14,370 nt of DNA from Clostridiales bacterium (lineage in GTDB: Bacteria > Bacillota_A > Clostridia > Saccharofermentanales > Saccharofermentanaceae), in contig JAGCGE010000128.1 of the NCBI GenBank assembly GCA_017649745.1, positions 1-14,370 on the forward strand, given 5' to 3'. Below, in pieces: positions 12,399 through 14,370 of this stretch. The notes under the pieces were generated by a model, which saw only the letters and a list, made by a program, of their open reading frames with translations, was not told the origin of the DNA and did no database searches. The position numbers and the translations under genes are program-made. How positions within the stretch are numbered: position 1 is the stretch's first letter; every line of letters begins with the position of its first letter.

Positions 12399-14370
12399 AT
12401 GAAATACATCAAACGATTACTAAGCACGGTGATCACCATCGCCGTCATCGTAACAGCCATGTGCGTTCCCGTAAGTGCCGGTGGAGGAGGCTATGATTCG
12501 GGTTATGTAGAGGGAATAAACAGGACGGAGTCCTACATATGGTACTACGATGGTAATACCTATTCCCTGAGCATAGGATACGGCGCAGAGCAGGGTGTAT
12601 ATGAAAAAAAGGATTTCAGGGATAATGAGTCCCTGATGAAGGATGTCGAACATGTTGGGATTACCAGTACTTCTACTGACAGAGTTAATCATCAGATTGT
12701 TCTGAAGGATATGCCTGATCTGAAAGAAGTATTTGTTGACGCGATAGATGGTTCCAAAGGATTCGCCTCTATCACTGTAGATCATGCAAATTATGGCACG
12801 AATTTTGAGTTCTGGACGCCGATCGATCATCTGAATCTCACTACATATCAAAATGGTCTGTTTCCGACGATCACCTGGGGAGACGGAAGTGAGAAGTATC
12901 AGCAGATGAGATCTGAGTGTAGTATCAAAATAGATTCTGTTTCAGGATCCAATGATTATACACTTCCTAATGAGTTCGCTGATTATAAGGAATTTTTCTA
13001 TATCAATCCTAATCTTGATAATATCTTCATTATCGATGAAGCAGGAAAGAATACTATTAAGAGCATCAACAGCGGTGCTTTTAATCAGAATGCATCATTG
13101 TCGGGTGCTATATTCAAAGATTCATCTATCACGTCGATCGAGTATGATGCTTTTGCGGGATGTATCAATCTTCAGAGTGTTAGCATACCATCAACAGTCA
13201 AAACGATCAGACCTGATGCATTCACCGATACTCCTATTCAGGATATCTACTATTCCGGCAAAAAAGCACAGTGGGATGAGATCGATATCACATACAAGAA
13301 CAAGGATCTGAAAGTTTACCATGAAGGACTCATTATCCCGAATCCTGTTATAATTCATTGTTCTGACGGAGATTACACGATCAAAGAGCAGAACGGACCG
13401 AGATTAGCAGATTACGACGGATCTATAATAATGCCTTATGGTGGGGTGGCTCCACATGCATCCGGATTCGATAACGCGGGTTTCTGTTGGGAATATTACA
13501 CGGACAGGTCTCTTTATGTTTTTTTCGACAAGAATAATACTATGGGACTTGTGAGCAAAAAACTGAGTGATTATGATTATATCCTGGATGATGCGCGGAC
13601 ACTGGTAGTCAACACTTTTGATGACACTAAATACGGAGTGCTGTCACTTAAGGAATGTTATAACATCTCTGAGATATGGATCGGAAGCAAGTTTGGCGGT
13701 TATATCAATTTGGAGCATGATAATTCTGTTAAAAAGATTACTTCAGTATCTCCTTCCGTTCAGATCATCGACCTGGGTGATTGGAATTCAGACAAGCTTC
13801 CTACGGTAACTCAGCTCTTAGGTGATAATGGCGTGATCCTTAATGTCACAGGCCAATTCCAGTGTATGAACGTGAACAAATCTGCTAATGATCTGGCTCA
13901 GCTCAGATTGAGGGACGAAGGTTCTATGTTCGCACAGCTTACGGTTGAAGACGGTGTTACAACTATTTCTCAGGGTATATGTACCGATAGTGCTGATCTT
14001 GTTGATGTCAAGATCCCGAGCACAGTTACGTCTATCGAATATGCAGCTTTCAAGAACTGCGATTCACTTAAGGAGATAAATATCCCTTCTTCAGTCAAGA
14101 CTATCAGATCAGATGTTTTCGCTAACTGTGAGAAATTCACAGACATCTACTTCGCAGGAACAAAAGCTCAGTGGAATTCCATAGATATCAAGTGGACTAA
14201 CTTTATCGACGATGGTCCTGATATCGATACGAAGACAGGTCTCATCTCAGAGAACATCATTACTGTTCACTGTTCTGACGGCGATATCTCTCTTCCTGGA
14301 ATGGACTGGTCATTCAATATAACGAAGCCGGTACCGCAGCCGGACCCACAGCCGGATCCACAACCTGACC
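12399..14370 (+). CDS. Secreted BspA-like leucine-rich-repeat surface protein (3' truncated by window edge)
   Basis: The frame is open from the ATG at 12399 to the right edge (657 codons, no stop). GGAGGG at 12387-12392 is a strong ribosome site. The N-terminus is a classical signal peptide: basic KYIKR, a hydrophobic core VITIAVIVTAMCVPV and VSA|GGGG, with cleavage probably after Ala27. Cys22 does not sit in a lipobox. The mature part holds two LRR_5/BspA-type blocks (about 13050-13320 and 13950-14220). Each runs from 'sIPSTVKTIrpDAF'-like repeats into a TDIYFAGTKAQWNSIDI-like cap and then an I(V)HCSDGD motif. A region of about 200 residues without recognised repeats precedes each block. The visible end is a PQPD tandem repeat, probably a wall-spanning or linker stretch. 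Such proteins commonly mediate adhesion. Base composition is lower in GC than the glycosyltransferase genes. Confidence 0.85.
   Translation, partial: MKYIKRLLSTVITIAVIVTAMCVPVSAGGGGYDSGYVEGINRTESYIWYYDGNTYSLSIGYGAEQGVYEKKDFRDNESLMKDVEHVGITSTSTDRVNHQIVLKDMPDLKEVFVDAIDGSKGFASITVDHANYGTNFEFWTPIDHLNLTTYQNGLFPTITWGDGSEKYQQMRSECSIKIDSVSGSNDYTLPNEFADYKEFFYINPNLDNIFIIDEAGKNTIKSINSGAFNQNASLSGAIFKDSSITSIEYDAFAGCINLQSVSIPSTVKTIRPDAFTDTPIQDIYYSGKKAQWDEIDITYKNKDLKVYHEGLIIPNPVIIHCSDGDYTIKEQNGPRLADYDGSIIMPYGGVAPHASGFDNAGFCWEYYTDRSLYVFFDKNNTMGLVSKKLSDYDYILDDARTLVVNTFDDTKYGVLSLKECYNISEIWIGSKFGGYINLEHDNSVKKITSVSPSVQIIDLGDWNSDKLPTVTQLLGDNGVILNVTGQFQCMNVNKSANDLAQLRLRDEGSMFAQLTVEDGVTTISQGICTDSADLVDVKIPSTVTSIEYAAFKNCDSLKEINIPSSVKTIRSDVFANCEKFTDIYFAGTKAQWNSIDIKWTNFIDDGPDIDTKTGLISENIITVHCSDGDISLPGMDWSFNITKPVPQPDPQPDPQPD
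14334..14370 (+). repeat. 12-bp coding tandem repeat encoding (PQPD)n
   Basis: Three imperfect 12-base units (14334-14345, 14346-14357, 14358-14369), each coding Pro-Gln-Pro-Asp, and the array runs off the window. Synonymous differences between units suggest it is not freshly expanded. Proline-rich repeats of this kind usually form an extended linker or cell-wall-spanning segment in surface proteins, often before a C-terminal anchor. Confidence 0.8.

Noticed and set aside
12420..12851. A 143-codon minus-strand open frame at the start of the LRR gene
   Set aside because: The plus-strand frame has a ribosome site, signal peptide and repeats over 657 codons; the minus frame has none of these.
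12399..14370. Lipoprotein assignment because of Cys22 in the signal region
   Set aside because: The residues before Cys22 (VTAM) do not fit a lipobox, and a VSA signal peptidase I site follows at 25-27.

Overview
The window looks like chromosome from an anaerobic, Gram-positive, Clostridia-like bacterium, probably a gut or rumen Firmicute. The reasons are a HydF maturase for [FeFe]-hydrogenase, an oxygen-sensitive two-subunit class I fumarase/tartrate dehydratase, a LarA-family nickel racemase, strong AGGAGG-type ribosome binding sites with some TTG and GTG starts, and a secreted BspA-like leucine-rich-repeat protein. The genus is not certain. I see no rRNA, tRNA, CRISPR array, transposase or phage gene.

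Layout. (1) 1-1165 (+): hydF, cut by the left edge. (2) 1237-1962 (+): aquaporin with its own terminator. (3) 1963-2272: a 310-bp AT-rich gap between two convergent terminators, holding nested inverted repeats. (4) 2273-3523 (-): LarA-family protein, divergent from (5) 3604-4206 (+): Maf nucleotide pyrophosphatase; the 80-bp gap carries two face-to-face extended -10 promoters in a 10-bp inverted repeat. (6) 4157-6025 (-): a four-TM GGDEF-EAL protein in which both domains have lost catalytic residues; its 3' end overlaps maf by 50 bp. (7) 6116-8287 (-): a tight operon of fumarase/tartrate dehydratase alpha, beta and a HAD phosphatase. (8) 8412-11615 (+), divergent from the fumarase operon: alpha/beta hydrolase and two GT4 glycosyltransferases. 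(9) 11590-12198 (-): zinc-ribbon membrane protein, overlapping the last glycosyltransferase by 26 bp. (10) 12399-14370 (+): a large secreted LRR protein that runs off the right edge in an Asp/Pro-rich repeat.

How the genes fit together. The window is mostly separate small transcription units that switch strand six times. Three themes are visible: anaerobic metabolism (HydF, LarA-type racemase, Fe-S hydro-lyase), cell-surface or glycan work (hydrolase plus two glycosyltransferases, zinc-ribbon membrane protein, LRR surface protein), and signalling (degenerate GGDEF-EAL). No single obvious new defence or mobile system is visible. The most unusual items are the doubly degenerate c-di-GMP protein, the palindromic intergenic element at 2037-2219, the symmetric larA/maf promoter pair, and the internally duplicated surface protein.
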